A DNA stretch of 64,000 nt from Aquiflexum gelatinilyticum (GCF_024741135.1 NZ_JANSUY010000015.1:78945-142944); one strand, 5' to 3'. Counted from the first letter of the stretch, positions 1 through 8,746 are shown. Numbers and translations: made by a program. Notes: generated by a model from the letters alone, not told the origin.

Positions 1-2324
1 CCGAATCTAAAAAACAGGAAGCACTGCAAGCCAAAAACCTGCAATTGATAGAACGACAGAAGGAATGGAATAATCTTGAAATCCAAAGACCGGAAATTGA
101 AGCTAAAAAAGCCATTTGGAAGGATTTTCTCAAAGCCAAAACTTACCTGAAGCCTGTTTGGGACCAAATTCAAGAAGCCAAAATCGAATTGGAAAAATAC
201 CGGGTCAGTGTGAAAAACTGCACTGATTTCAAAAAAACATATGAAGGTGAAGTTGCTGATCTGGTAAAACAGGAAGCGGAACTCAAAATAAAAGCAGACG
301 ACCGCCCAAATAGAGAAGCGAAAATCCGTGACCTCAAAAAGGTGATCGAAATCAAAGGATTATTGGCGGGTTTGAAGGATGCGGAAAAACAGGTGGAAAC
401 GCTCAGCCCGCATATCGAAAGCCTGAAAAATTCTCAAAAGGATATCGAAAATGCAATCAAAGAAAAAGAATCCAAAATCGAAGGCATAAAGCTTCCGGAT
501 ACAGACGAAATCTCAAACCTGAAAAGCGCAGCAAAAGATTGGACAAACCTCGAAAGCCAATTGGCAAAGTTGACAGAAGACTTCAATTTGCTCAGGCAGA
601 CATCGACAAGTTTGGATACAGCCATTTTTGATATCCAAAAACAGATTCCATCAGGGTTTGACAGCTTTGGAACTTGGATTGAAAACCAAAAAAAGCAAAT
701 CCAAAACCTTGAAACCGATAAGGAGAAACTACTCAGCAAAAAAGGTCTTGCTGCCCATGTCCATCTTTTGCAGGACGGGGAAGCTTGTCCGCTTTGCGGT
801 GCCACCGAGCATCCTGACCCGATCACAGCAAGTCAGGAAGAAAGTGAATGGAATGATCTCTCTAAGCAAATAGAGGGGGCGAAATCGTCTTTGGAAAAAA
901 TAGTAAACCTATCCCAACAGCTCTCCGAGCAACAAATCCGTCAGGAAAATCATCGTCAAAACCTGGCAGCAAAAGAAAAAGAACTTGCCGATTCCAAGAA
1001 AGAATTGACTTCCCTGATGGAAAGTCTGAAGTTAAAAAACATTCCTTCCAAAGAGAGTCTGTCCAAGTTGATCGGAGATACTGATTTGGCTTTAAAGCAA
1101 AAAGACCAACTCGCACAGGAAATCAGGGAATTGAGAAAAAGCCAAGAGCAAGGAAAGGCTCTTTTGGAAAAAGAAGAACAGCAACTCCGTGCCGCCGAAC
1201 AAAAGCAGGTGGCCTTGCACAGTACCGTTGCCGCCAAAAAAGATGAAATCAAAGACCCCATATTCACCAAACCTTTTTTCGAGAAACCTACTGATTACAT
1301 CGAAAACGCCATCTTCACAGTAGAAAAGGACATCGAAAAAACCATCCAAGACCTGGACGGCAAGCGGAAAGTCCTCCAAGAAACCCGGGCGAAGCAATCC
1401 ACCAACCTTGCAAATCTCAAGAATTTTGAAGATTTGGTAGAGAAGACAATAGTCAAAATTGTCGAGTTGGAAAGCCAATATGAAACCCTGAAAAAGACAC
1501 ATGGATTTGAAAGTGAGTCCGATCTTCAGGCCTTGTACCATCATTCCTTGGATGCCGACAAAACCGATGCGGAGATCCGCCAATATGAGGACAGGAGGCT
1601 ACTTGTTCAAAATAACCTGGACAAACTTAAAGAGGAAGACGGTGTCTTGGACTTCAGCCAAGAAGCATTTGGGAGACTTTTGGATGAACTGAAGGAGAAA
1701 AGGTCAAGTTTGGAAGGATTCAGAAAACAACTGACTTTATTAATTCAGGACATCGAAGACAGCAAAACCAAATTGAATAAAAAACAAGAATTGGCAAAAG
1801 AATTCAGCATTTTGGAAAACAGGGAATCCAACCTGAGGGAATTGGACAACCTGTTCCGGGGAAGCGGATTTGTCAAGTATGTGAGCACGATTTACCTCAA
1901 AGAACTCTGCAATACGGCCAACCTGCGGTTTATGAAGCTCACCAAAAACAGCCTCAGTTTGGAAATTGACGACAACAACACATTTTGGGTGGTCGATTAC
2001 CTCAATGGAGGCAAGAAGCGATTACTCAAAACCCTTTCCGGGGGACAGACTTTTCAGGCTTCCTTATGTCTTGCTTTGGCTTTGGCAGAAAAAGTCAAAT
2101 CCCTCAATCAGGCCGATCAGAGTTTCTTTTTCTTGGATGAAGGTTTTGGGGCTTTGGACAGAAATGCCCTTCGTGTCGTCTTCGAAACCCTCAAGTCACT
2201 CCGCCACGAAAACCGGATCGTTGGCATCATTTCCCATGTGGAAGAACTCCAACAAGAAATCGGCGTCTATGCCAAGATTGAACTCGATCCTGAAAAAGGA
2301 AGTCAGGTGGGGTATTCTTTTTAA
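1..2324 (+). CDS. sbcC: Exonuclease SbcC, 5'-truncated by the window edge
   Basis: This is the C-terminal part of the SbcC/Rad50-type ATPase, which works with the nuclease SbcD to open hairpins and trim DNA ends. The frame is open back to base 3, so the gene starts outside the window; about 770 residues are visible against roughly 1000-1200 in the family. A long charged coiled coil surrounds a zinc-hook CPLC (bases 786-797), and the return coil leads to the C-terminal ATPase lobe. The ABC signature LSGGQ is at bases 2034-2048, followed by the Walker B and D-loop motif FFFLDEGFGALD and a switch histidine (ISHVEEL). Walker A lies upstream and cannot be seen. SbcD is not visible and would be expected upstream. 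The call is sure; the start is unknown. Confidence 0.95.
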   Translation, partial: ESKKQEALQAKNLQLIERQKEWNNLEIQRPEIEAKKAIWKDFLKAKTYLKPVWDQIQEAKIELEKYRVSVKNCTDFKKTYEGEVADLVKQEAELKIKADDRPNREAKIRDLKKVIEIKGLLAGLKDAEKQVETLSPHIESLKNSQKDIENAIKEKESKIEGIKLPDTDEISNLKSAAKDWTNLESQLAKLTEDFNLLRQTSTSLDTAIFDIQKQIPSGFDSFGTWIENQKKQIQNLETDKEKLLSKKGLAAHVHLLQDGEACPLCGATEHPDPITASQEESEWNDLSKQIEGAKSSLEKIVNLSQQLSEQQIRQENHRQNLAAKEKELADSKKELTSLMESLKLKNIPSKESLSKLIGDTDLALKQKDQLAQEIRELRKSQEQGKALLEKEEQQLRAAEQKQVALHSTVAAKKDEIKDPIFTKPFFEKPTDYIENAIFTVEKDIEKTIQDLDGKRKVLQETRAKQSTNLANLKNFEDLVEKTIVKIVELESQYETLKKTHGFESESDLQALYHHSLDADKTDAEIRQYEDRRLLVQNNLDKLKEEDGVLDFSQEAFGRLLDELKEKRSSLEGFRKQLTLLIQDIEDSKTKLNKKQELAKEFSILENRESNLRELDNLFRGSGFVKYVSTIYLKELCNTANLRFMKLTKNSLSLEIDDNNTFWVVDYLNGGKKRLLKTLSGGQTFQASLCLALALAEKVKSLNQADQSFFFLDEGFGALDRNALRVVFETLKSLRHENRIVGIISHVEELQQEIGVYAKIELDPEKGSQVGYSF

Positions 2325-2779
2325 GACGGGAGATTTGAGACATGAGACAAGATTCCCCGTGGGTTTCAGTCTCTTCAGACCTATTGGTTCAGTCTTCCAT
2401 TGGTTCAAGTCTCCTGACTTGGACCTTTAAAATGCAGTCTCCAGATTGCTAAGGCTGATGTTTGTACTTACTTAAATTCTTTATTCAGCCGATGTTTGTG
2501 TCTTCACAAAGATCTTAAAAAGACATTTTACTCAATTCATTGAGTATTTTTACTCAGTACCTTGAGTAAATTCAAAATTTCATCATATTTTATTTATTAT
2601 CAACACATTACAAAAATATAATAAGAAAAAATTCAGCTTATTCATGAAAGAATATGAGACTAAAAGGACAAAAAAATCCTTCCTTTACCATTCATAATAA
2701 AACCATAACCTCCAAATAATATACTCCTCGCATGATTGGCTTAATTTCATAACTTCATAAATAAACATCCAATCCACCC
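2325..2779. other. 455-bp intergenic region with gene-tail repeats and paired palindromes
   Basis: No gene is seen here. The first 90 bases carry degenerate GAGATTTGAGAC-like sequence and a near-exact direct repeat (ATTGGTTCAGTCTTCC, then ATTGGTTCAAGTCTCC, about 2383-2413). A second direct repeat, GATGTTTGT, occurs at about 2457 and 2490. Two 18-bp palindromes follow at 2529-2568 (separate entry). The rest is A+T-rich leader to the phosphoesterase gene; I see no consensus promoter in it. Confidence 0.6.
2529..2568. promoter_or_regulatory. Two tandem 18-bp palindromes, candidate operator
   Basis: TACTCA-ATTCAT-TGAGTA (2529-2546) and TACTCA-GTACCT-TGAGTA (2551-2568) share identical six-base arms but have different centres. 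Their centres are 22 bp apart, about two helical turns, so two dimers would bind on the same face of the DNA. Conserved arms with a variable centre are typical of a protein-binding site rather than a terminator. They lie about 210 bp ahead of the metallophosphoesterase start. The binding protein is unknown. Confidence 0.55.
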
Positions 2780-4345
2780 ATGAAAAAATACATACTACTC
2801 ATCGGACTCTCTTTGTTGAGTTTGTCTGGATATGGCCAAAATACAGTCACCGGCTATGTGTATGAGGATCTCAATGCAAACGGAAAAAAAGAAAGACGTG
2901 AAAAAGGACTCCCAAATGTATCTGTATCCAATGGGATAGAAGTAGTCAAAACAGATGACAAGGGTCAATATGTACTTCCGATCAAGGAAGATCAGACCAT
3001 ATTTGTGATCAAGCCATCGGATTACGCCCTGCCAAAAAACGAAAACAACCTTCCCAAGTTCTTTTACAGCCATAAGCCAAAAGGTTCTCCCACCAACCTG
3101 AAATATGCAGGCCTCAGTCCGACAGGAGTATTGCCCAAATCGGTGGATTTTGGACTTTTGCCCTCCACGTCCGAAAGCAAATTTACTGCTTTGGTATTCG
3201 GTGACCCACAGCCGTACAATATGACGGAGTTGGGATATTTTGAAAAAGGAGTGGTCAATGAAGTCGCTGGCATTCAGGGAATCCGCTTTGGGATATCGGT
3301 GGGCGACATCGCAGGAGATGACCTGTCCTTGTACCCAGCCTATGCAAAAACCATCGGAAAGGTAGGCGTGCCTTGGTTTTCAGTTATGGGAAATCACGAC
3401 ATGAACCTTGACGCGACAGCAGACGAGCTGACAGACGAGACTTTTGAATCAATTTTTGGCCCTGCCACCTATGCTTTCAATGAAGGTGATGTCCACTTTA
3501 TAGTGTTGGAAAATATCCTCTATCCGGATCCAAGAGACGGACAGGGATATTGGGGAGGATTGAGGGCTGATCAGTTACAGTTTGTCGAGAACAACCTCAA
3601 ACTCGTTCCAAAAGACAAATTGGTCGTGGTATTCATGCATATCCCGTTGTTTGAAGAGGGAGAAAGCTACAGGGACGAAGACAGAGAAAAACTGCTGGAA
3701 CTGCTCTCGGATTTCCCAAATACCGTGTCGCTCTCCGCACATACGCACTATCAGAAGCAGACTTTTTTCGGAAAAGCGGAAGGGTATAACCAAAGCAAAG
3801 CCCATCACCATTATAACATCGGCACTCCTTCGGGAGATTGGTACAGCGGAAGGATGAGAGAAAGCGGCGTGCCCGAATCCACCATGCGTGACGGTTCGCC
3901 AAACGGTTATGTATTCATGGATTTTGAAGGCAACCAATACAAAGCGAGGTACAAAGCAGCCGGGAAACCCGACACCTATCAGATGGAAATCTTTGCTCCA
4001 AAAGTATTGGAGAAAGGAAAAAGAACCTCCACGGGAATTATTGTCAACTTCTTTATGGGCACAGCCAATGATGAGGTACGTTACAGGATCGACAATGGCG
4101 AATGGAGAAAAATGACCAACCTCACAGATTACGACCCTTCTTATCTGCTCAAAATCTTCGAATGGGATACCACCGAAACACTCCTTGACGGAAGAAGGCC
4201 TTCCAATGCCGCGCGCACAGACCACCTTTGGAGAGCTCCGATATCTTCAGGTTTAGAATTAGGCGTGCATACCATCGAGGTCGAGGCCACGGACATGTTT
4301 GGCCAAAAACATACAGGAACCAAAACGTTTAGAATTGAGCAGTAA
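2780..4345 (+). CDS. Secreted calcineurin-like metallophosphoesterase
   Basis: This exported two-metal phosphoesterase has 521 residues. A signal peptide ends at SGYG with Gln20 as the likely mature N-terminus. Residues about 20-125 form a beta-rich domain that begins like an SdrD/Cna-B repeat (GYVYEDLNANGKKE). The metallophosphoesterase core follows: GDPQ (141-144), GDIAGDD (175-181), GNHD (204-207), His287 and HTH (321-323), so all metal-binding blocks are present. A C-terminal beta domain (about 385-521) completes the three-domain architecture common in Bacteroidetes. It acts in the periplasm or outside the cell on an unknown phosphoester. It stands alone, with a strong terminator downstream and paired palindromes upstream that may control it. 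Confidence 0.9.
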   Translation: MKKYILLIGLSLLSLSGYGQNTVTGYVYEDLNANGKKERREKGLPNVSVSNGIEVVKTDDKGQYVLPIKEDQTIFVIKPSDYALPKNENNLPKFFYSHKPKGSPTNLKYAGLSPTGVLPKSVDFGLLPSTSESKFTALVFGDPQPYNMTELGYFEKGVVNEVAGIQGIRFGISVGDIAGDDLSLYPAYAKTIGKVGVPWFSVMGNHDMNLDATADELTDETFESIFGPATYAFNEGDVHFIVLENILYPDPRDGQGYWGGLRADQLQFVENNLKLVPKDKLVVVFMHIPLFEEGESYRDEDREKLLELLSDFPNTVSLSAHTHYQKQTFFGKAEGYNQSKAHHHYNIGTPSGDWYSGRMRESGVPESTMRDGSPNGYVFMDFEGNQYKARYKAAGKPDTYQMEIFAPKVLEKGKRTSTGIIVNFFMGTANDEVRYRIDNGEWRKMTNLTDYDPSYLLKIFEWDTTETLLDGRRPSNAARTDHLWRAPISSGLELGVHTIEVEATDMFGQKHTGTKTFRIEQ

Positions 4346-4462
4346 TTGATCTCTAATCCATAAATCAATCGGATATTAATTGAAATCGGATATTGATGGA
4401 TATTATGAGGTGAATTCTAAGTTTGATACTGGAACACATTGCCCATAAATCACAAGAAACTG

Positions 4463-4495
4463 AACACCCCAATCCTATACTTGGGGTGTTTTTTT
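4463..4495 (+). terminator. Rho-independent terminator of the phosphoesterase gene
   Basis: A perfect 10-bp stem (AACACCCCAA with TTGGGGTGTT) encloses an 8-nt loop and runs straight into a T tract, about 120 bp past the stop codon. Confidence 0.85.
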
Positions 4496-4524
4496 ATTCC
4501 TTTCTTCCAATGACTTGTTTGCGC

Positions 4525-4687
4525 CCGTCACGCTGAACGTAGTGAAGTGTCTCAGTTAAGAGAGATTCTTCACCTTCGCAGGCTGCGGTTACCAATTACG
4601 AATTCGTCGGAGCCGTCACTCTGAGTGTAGCGAAGAGTCTCTTTTTTTGAGATCCTTCATCCTCGTACCTCGGATTCAGGATGACGG
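4525..4687. repeat. Two copies of a palindromic intergenic repeat
   Basis: Copy 1 (about 4525-4573, incomplete) and copy 2 (4613-4687) share the pattern CCGTCACnCTGAnnGTAGnGAAG followed by TCTC. Copy 2 is bounded by CCGTCA and TGACGG and is internally palindromic, with CTGAGT near one end mirrored by ATTCAG near the other. Such GTCA...CTGA elements are widespread in Bacteroidetes intergenic regions and resemble non-autonomous MITE/REP elements. They fill most of the 561-bp gap before dinB; the remaining bases show only the terminator upstream and the palindrome next to dinB. Confidence 0.65.
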
Positions 4688-4872
4688 GAATTCCATCGCC
4701 ATTACCCTTTCTTAACATTTCAAAATTGTTAAAAACTTAGAATGACAGAGTTCAACCCTTATTCGTTTTCTAAAAGTCATAAGAAAGCTACAGGCAATTG
4801 TCACAGTATTTTTGGATTTCCGGTAAACCTTCATTTTTCTTACTTTTCGGTATTGAAAAATATGTCTAAATT

Positions 4873-4892
4873 ATAAACATTAAAATGTTTAT
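4873..4892. promoter_or_regulatory. Palindrome just upstream of dinB, candidate operator
   Basis: ATAAACAT and ATGTTTAT form a perfect 8-bp inverted repeat around TAAA, ending 14 bp before the dinB start codon. There is no T tract, so an operator is more likely than a terminator. An SOS-type repressor is one possibility, but the site is not a match to a repressor motif I can name. Confidence 0.4.
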
Positions 4893-4906
4893 TAAATTGA
4901 CATATT

Positions 4907-6097
4907 ATGGAAAGGAAGAGGAGTATTGTCCACATGGATCTGGATTCGTTTTTTGTATCGGTGGAGCGGCTGTATGACAGCAGGCTGAATGGAAAACCCA
5001 TTCTCATCGGCGGATCGGGAGACCGGGGAGTCGTGGCTTCCTGCAGCTATGAGGCGAGGAAGTTTGGTGTGCACTCCGCCATGCCCATGCGCACGGCGCG
5101 GCAGCTTTGTCCGGAGGCACTGATCATCCGGGGGGATTTTGAGAAGTACAGCCAAAAGTCCCACGAGATCACCGAGATCATCCGGGAGGATGTGCCGTTG
5201 TTTGAAAAGTCCTCCATCGATGAATTTTATATCGACTATACCGGTATGGACAGGTTTTTTGGTTGCTTCAAGATGGCGCATGAACTCCGCAAAAGGATCA
5301 TCAAAGAAAGCGGTCTGCCGATTTCTTTGGGGCTTTCGGAAAACAAAACTGTCTCCAAAGTAGCCACCGGAGAAGCCAAACCCAACAACGAAAAGGAAAT
5401 CCCCTATGGGATGGAAAAACCCTTTCTCGCTCCCCTATCCGTCCGCAAGATTCCCATGATCGGAGAAAAAACTTCGCACACCTTATACAATATGGGCGTC
5501 AAAAAGGTACAGACGCTGCAGGTCATGCCCGCCGAACTGCTGGAAGCTACTTTTGGGAAAAACGGCACCATGATCTGGGAAAAAGCCAACGGCATAGACC
5601 GCTCCCTTGTGACACCCTATTCCGAAGCAAAATCCATTTCGACCGAAAACACCTTCGAGCAGGACACCATCGATGTCAAGATGCTCGAAGCAAACCTCAT
5701 CGCCATGACGGAGCAAATCTCCACCAAACTGCGCCAAAAACAACAGCTTACAGCCTGCGTGAGCGTGAAGATCCGCTATTCGGATTTTGACACACATACC
5801 GTGCAGCAGCGCGTGCCTTACACTTCTGCGGACCATACGCTGATCCCGATCGTGAAGGAATTGTTCAAAAAACTGTACAACCGCCGTATGCTGATCCGTC
5901 TGATCGGGGTGCGCTTCAGTCACCTTGTCCATGGCAATTACCAGATCAACCTCTTCGAAGATACGCAGGAGCAGATCCGGCTTTACCAGGCCCTCGACCG
6001 GCTCAATACCAGATATGGCGACAAAACCGTCTGCCGTGCCATCGGCATGTCCGTAGGCAGAAGGCGGTTCAATCCTTTTAATGGGGTGGCGATGTGA
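4907..6097 (+). CDS. dinB: DNA polymerase IV (Y family)
   Basis: This translesion polymerase copies damaged templates at low fidelity. The 396-residue length is slightly above the E. coli enzyme. Catalytic acidic residues are in place: Asp11 in HMDLDSFF, and Asp105-Glu106 in SSIDEFYID. The steric-gate region (FFVSVE) and the helix-hairpin-helix thumb (about 180-230) are recognisable, and the little-finger domain follows. QINLF at about 346-350 fits a sliding-clamp-binding peptide. The gene stands alone, with a palindrome directly upstream and a 12-bp inverted repeat downstream. Its GC content looks higher than that of its neighbours, with many CGC/CGG/GCG codons in the first half, which may mean it was acquired or is under different codon selection. 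Confidence 0.95.
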   Translation: MERKRSIVHMDLDSFFVSVERLYDSRLNGKPILIGGSGDRGVVASCSYEARKFGVHSAMPMRTARQLCPEALIIRGDFEKYSQKSHEITEIIREDVPLFEKSSIDEFYIDYTGMDRFFGCFKMAHELRKRIIKESGLPISLGLSENKTVSKVATGEAKPNNEKEIPYGMEKPFLAPLSVRKIPMIGEKTSHTLYNMGVKKVQTLQVMPAELLEATFGKNGTMIWEKANGIDRSLVTPYSEAKSISTENTFEQDTIDVKMLEANLIAMTEQISTKLRQKQQLTACVSVKIRYSDFDTHTVQQRVPYTSADHTLIPIVKELFKKLYNRRMLIRLIGVRFSHLVHGNYQINLFEDTQEQIRLYQALDRLNTRYGDKTVCRAIGMSVGRRRFNPFNGVAM

Positions 6098-6210
6098 GGT
6101 ATTATTCTACTTCTGAGCAGTTAAATGTTATCTAAAAAGTAATTTCTTATGGATGAGGAATGCTTTGAAACTTTGATTCCTTGTGAAGCTTTTCCAACCT
6201 AACCGAAAAT

Positions 6211-6252
6211 AAACATGTAATTCTTCGATCGTAACCGAAAAATTACATGTTT
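6211..6252. repeat. 12-bp inverted repeat between convergent genes
   Basis: AAACATGTAATT (6211-6222) and AATTACATGTTT (6241-6252) are perfect reverse complements. An 11-base direct repeat, nTAACCGAAAA, precedes each arm. The element sits between dinB and the oppositely oriented GH16 gene, so it may act as a two-way terminator, although the T tract is poor. A small insertion remnant is the alternative. Confidence 0.5.
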
Positions 6253-6325
6253 AAAAGTGGATAGGGCCAAATTGGATGAATTGACCCTGCTCAATTCCAT
6301 TGAAAAGTCAGGCTTTCAATTTTCC

Positions 6326-7126
6326 TTATTTAACTTCCTCCGGCTTTTCTTTATAAACTCTCACATAATCCACTTCCATCCTTTGGGGCCAAATATCAGC
6401 AGCAACACCTTTGCTGCCTCCCCAATCTCCGCCAACTGCAATGTTCATGATCAAGTGAAACGGCATATCAAATGGCCATTCTGCGGTATTTTTTTCAGTA
6501 TTTACAAAAGTATGGTACAGTTCCCCGTCGATATAAAAATCAATTTTCTTTTCCTGCCAATCGATGGCATAAATATGGAATTCCTCTGAACAGGTAGGAA
6601 CTGATTTGGTAGCTCCCTTTTGCGTCCCGATCCTGTGATTGAAAGCCTCAGTATGAACCGTCCCGTGAACAGTTCCCTGGTCATAGCCTACATGCTCCAT
6701 GATGTCGATTTCGCCGCTTTTGGGCCATCCCCCGTATTTGTTTTCTTCGGGAAGCATCCATATCGCCGGCCAAGTCCCCAAGCCAGAGGGCAATTTGGCT
6801 TTAATCTCAATATATCCATATTGCCACGAAGAATTGCCTTTGGTAACTAATCGTGCCGAAGTGTAAGCCTTAGCATAACTGCTGTCCTGATGTGCTTCAA
6901 TGATCAGGTTCCCATTTTCAACCCTTGCATTGGCAAGGGTTTCTTTGGTGTAATATTGCAATTCATTGTTGCCCCAACCGTGATCACCGACATCATAAGT
7001 CCATTTGGTTGAGTCCGGAAGGCCATTTGTTTCAAATTCATCTGACCAGACTAGATTCTGATCCTTTTCATTACATCCAAAAGCCATCAAAAGAAAGAAA
7101 TAAATTGGTTTTACAATATTTTTCAT
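6326..7126 (-). CDS. Glycoside hydrolase family 16 lipoprotein (beta-glucanase type)
   Basis: This lipoprotein endo-hydrolase cleaves beta-glucans such as laminarin or mixed-linkage glucan. It has 266 residues, a signal peptide ending in MAFGC (lipid Cys18), then a single GH16 jelly-roll domain filling the rest. The family signature GEIDIMEHVG is at 138-147, with Glu139 as predicted nucleophile, Asp141 as helper and Glu144 as acid/base. The aromatic stretch LGTWPAIWMLP just before it is typical of the family. Other GH16 activities (agarase, carrageenase) are less likely because the motif carries the extra methionine of the laminarinase type. No SusCD pair lies nearby. It is transcribed divergently from the CsbD gene. 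Confidence 0.93.
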   Translation of the reverse strand: MKNIVKPIYFFLLMAFGCNEKDQNLVWSDEFETNGLPDSTKWTYDVGDHGWGNNELQYYTKETLANARVENGNLIIEAHQDSSYAKAYTSARLVTKGNSSWQYGYIEIKAKLPSGLGTWPAIWMLPEENKYGGWPKSGEIDIMEHVGYDQGTVHGTVHTEAFNHRIGTQKGATKSVPTCSEEFHIYAIDWQEKKIDFYIDGELYHTFVNTEKNTAEWPFDMPFHLIMNIAVGGDWGGSKGVAADIWPQRMEVDYVRVYKEKPEEVK

Positions 7127-7209
7127 AATAAATATCTAATATTTTTACTTTGGAATGGTATTTGTTTCATTTAAAATGTATTTTATTTTAAACTTAAACC
7201 AAAGCTATT

Positions 7210-7410
7210 ATGTCACTTGACTTAAAGATTAAAGGAAACTGGAACGAACTGAAAGGTAAATTAAAAGAAAAATACGGGGAACTCACAGATGATGACCTTG
7301 TTTATGCAGAAGGTCAAGAAGACCAGTTGCTCGGTAGGCTCCAAAAGAAAACAGGCGCAGCAAAAGAGGAACTCAGCAAATTCCTATTTGGAAAAGAAAA
7401 CCAAAACTAA
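7210..7410 (+). CDS. CsbD family stress-response protein
   Basis: This 66-residue protein matches the CsbD-like family in length and layout: IKGNWNELKGKLKEKYGELTD, then a GQEDQLLGRLQKKTG helix. Such proteins are small, very charged, helical and often induced by general stress; their molecular role is unknown. It is monocistronic, followed 10 bp later by a strong terminator. Confidence 0.88.
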   Translation: MSLDLKIKGNWNELKGKLKEKYGELTDDDLVYAEGQEDQLLGRLQKKTGAAKEELSKFLFGKENQN

Positions 7411-7420
7411 AATAAGTACA

Positions 7421-7447
7421 AGAGCGGCCTCTGCCGCTCTTTTTTTT
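7421..7447 (+). terminator. Terminator of the CsbD gene
   Basis: An 8-bp GC-rich stem (AGAGCGGC with GCCGCTCT) closes on a CTCT loop and is followed by seven Ts. Confidence 0.9.
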
Positions 7448-7495
7448 GCTGTCTATTTTAATTTCCATCCCGGAAGAATGATATTTCATTTTTTA

Positions 7496-7503
7496 TAAAT
7501 TTG
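7496..7503 (+). promoter_or_regulatory. Candidate -7 element of hmgA
   Basis: TAAATTTG matches the Bacteroidetes -7 consensus TAnnTTTG and lies 24 bp before the hmgA start codon. I see no good -33 TTG at the usual spacing, so support is partial. Confidence 0.4.
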
Positions 7504-7527
7504 CTGGATACATAAACCCAAATACAA

Positions 7528-8691
7528 ATGGCTTATTACCACAGATTGGGGAATATTCCCCCAAAAAGACACACCCAATTCAGGCAGCCAGACGGAAGCC
7601 TCTATAAAGAAGAACTTGTCAGCTCCAAGGGATTTTCCGGCATCTATTCCAACCTTTACCATATTCACAATCCCAATAACGTAAAATCCATCGGCAAGCC
7701 AAGCCCATTTTCTTGGGAACCAGCCAAAGCACATGGATTGCAACAGACACATTTAAAAACTTCCGGTGTCGGTATTACTGGTAAGAATTATCTTTCTGCC
7801 CGCAAAATGCTCATGATGAATAATGATGTGATGATGGGGATTTGCACACCCGAGCAGCGAAAAATGGACTTTTTCTTCAAAAATGCAGATGGTGATGAAC
7901 TGATCTATGTTCATGATGGTGAAGGTGTGATGTATTCCCAATTTGGAAAACTGGAAGTACGCCAAGGTGATTACATTGTGATTCCGAGGACTACGATCTA
8001 TAGGTTTGAATGGAAAGAAGAAGGCCCTTTGCGGCTATTGGTGATCGAATCTCACGGCCCGATTGAAACTGTCAAAAGATACCGAAATGAAGTGGGACAA
8101 TTATTGGAACATTCTCCCTACTGCGAAAGGGACATCCGCACTCCAAGTGAATTGGTCATCGAATCAGAAACGGGGGATTATCTCGTACAGATCAAAAAAG
8201 GAGGAATGCTCCATCCCTATACGTACGGGCACAGTCCATTGGACATCGTCGGATGGGATGGTTATTTGTATCCTTATGCACTCTCGATCCATGATTTTGA
8301 GCCGATCACCGGCCGAATCCACCAACCGCCTCCGGTACACCAGACTTTTCAGGCTTGGGGATTTGTGATATGTTCTTTTGTGCCAAGGCTGTTTGATTAC
8401 CATCCTTTGGCCATTCCTGCCCCATACAACCACAGCAATATCGATTCTGATGAGGTTCTCTATTATGCCGAAGGCGAATTTATGAGCAGAAAAGGCATTG
8501 ACCGAGGCTCATTTACCATACACATGGGCGGACTTCCGCATGGTCCGCATCCGGGAACAGTAGAAAAATCCATAGGGGCAAAATCTACAGAAGAGATTGC
8601 CGTGATGCTTGACACATTCAAGCCATTACAGGTCACTACCCAAGGTCTTGAATTTGTTGACCCAAACTATCCGATGTCCTGGAAGGAGTAG
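7528..8691 (+). CDS. hmgA: Homogentisate 1,2-dioxygenase
   Basis: This Fe(II) enzyme opens the ring of homogentisate to maleylacetoacetate in tyrosine and phenylalanine breakdown, in the cytoplasm. The 387-residue length fits the shorter bacterial form. It opens with the family stretch MAYYHRLGNIPPKRHTQFR and has a cupin-like N-terminal barrel (VHDGEGVMYSQFGKLEVRQGDY). The C-terminal iron site is visible as PYNHSNIDSDE followed by GGLPHGPHPG, supplying the His, acidic and His ligands. Other genes of the pathway (4-hydroxyphenylpyruvate dioxygenase, fumarylacetoacetase) are not in the window, so it stands alone here. Confidence 0.95.
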   Translation: MAYYHRLGNIPPKRHTQFRQPDGSLYKEELVSSKGFSGIYSNLYHIHNPNNVKSIGKPSPFSWEPAKAHGLQQTHLKTSGVGITGKNYLSARKMLMMNNDVMMGICTPEQRKMDFFFKNADGDELIYVHDGEGVMYSQFGKLEVRQGDYIVIPRTTIYRFEWKEEGPLRLLVIESHGPIETVKRYRNEVGQLLEHSPYCERDIRTPSELVIESETGDYLVQIKKGGMLHPYTYGHSPLDIVGWDGYLYPYALSIHDFEPITGRIHQPPPVHQTFQAWGFVICSFVPRLFDYHPLAIPAPYNHSNIDSDEVLYYAEGEFMSRKGIDRGSFTIHMGGLPHGPHPGTVEKSIGAKSTEEIAVMLDTFKPLQVTTQGLEFVDPNYPMSWKE

Positions 8692-8724
8692 GTTAATGGT
8701 TAATTGGTTAATGGTTAATGGTTA
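8691..8724. repeat. Short tandem repeat GGTTAAT
   Basis: About five copies of GGTTAAT, one separated by an extra T and the last partial, begin at the last base of the hmgA stop codon. Such gene-tail repeats are common as low-complexity sequence in this kind of genome. No function is inferred. Confidence 0.7.
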
Positions 8725-8746
8725 TTTGAGCAGGTTTTGAAAGCAA

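Noticed and set aside
434..826. Open frame on the minus strand inside sbcC
   Set aside because: It lies fully opposite a coding region with clear motifs and shows no motif or signal of its own. Other such frames opposite purH, the T9SS genes and the GMC genes were left out for the same reason.
2529..2568. CRISPR-like repeat-spacer pattern
   Set aside because: There are only two units, they are 18 bp palindromes with 4 bp between, and no cas genes are near.
6257..6589. 110-residue frame on the plus strand over the end of the GH16 gene
   Set aside because: It overlaps the catalytic domain of GH16 in antisense and has no recognisable domain.
7136..7180. Promoter of the CsbD gene from TACTTTGG or TATTTG strings
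   Set aside because: Neither is a full TAnnTTTG match and no -33 element is in place.
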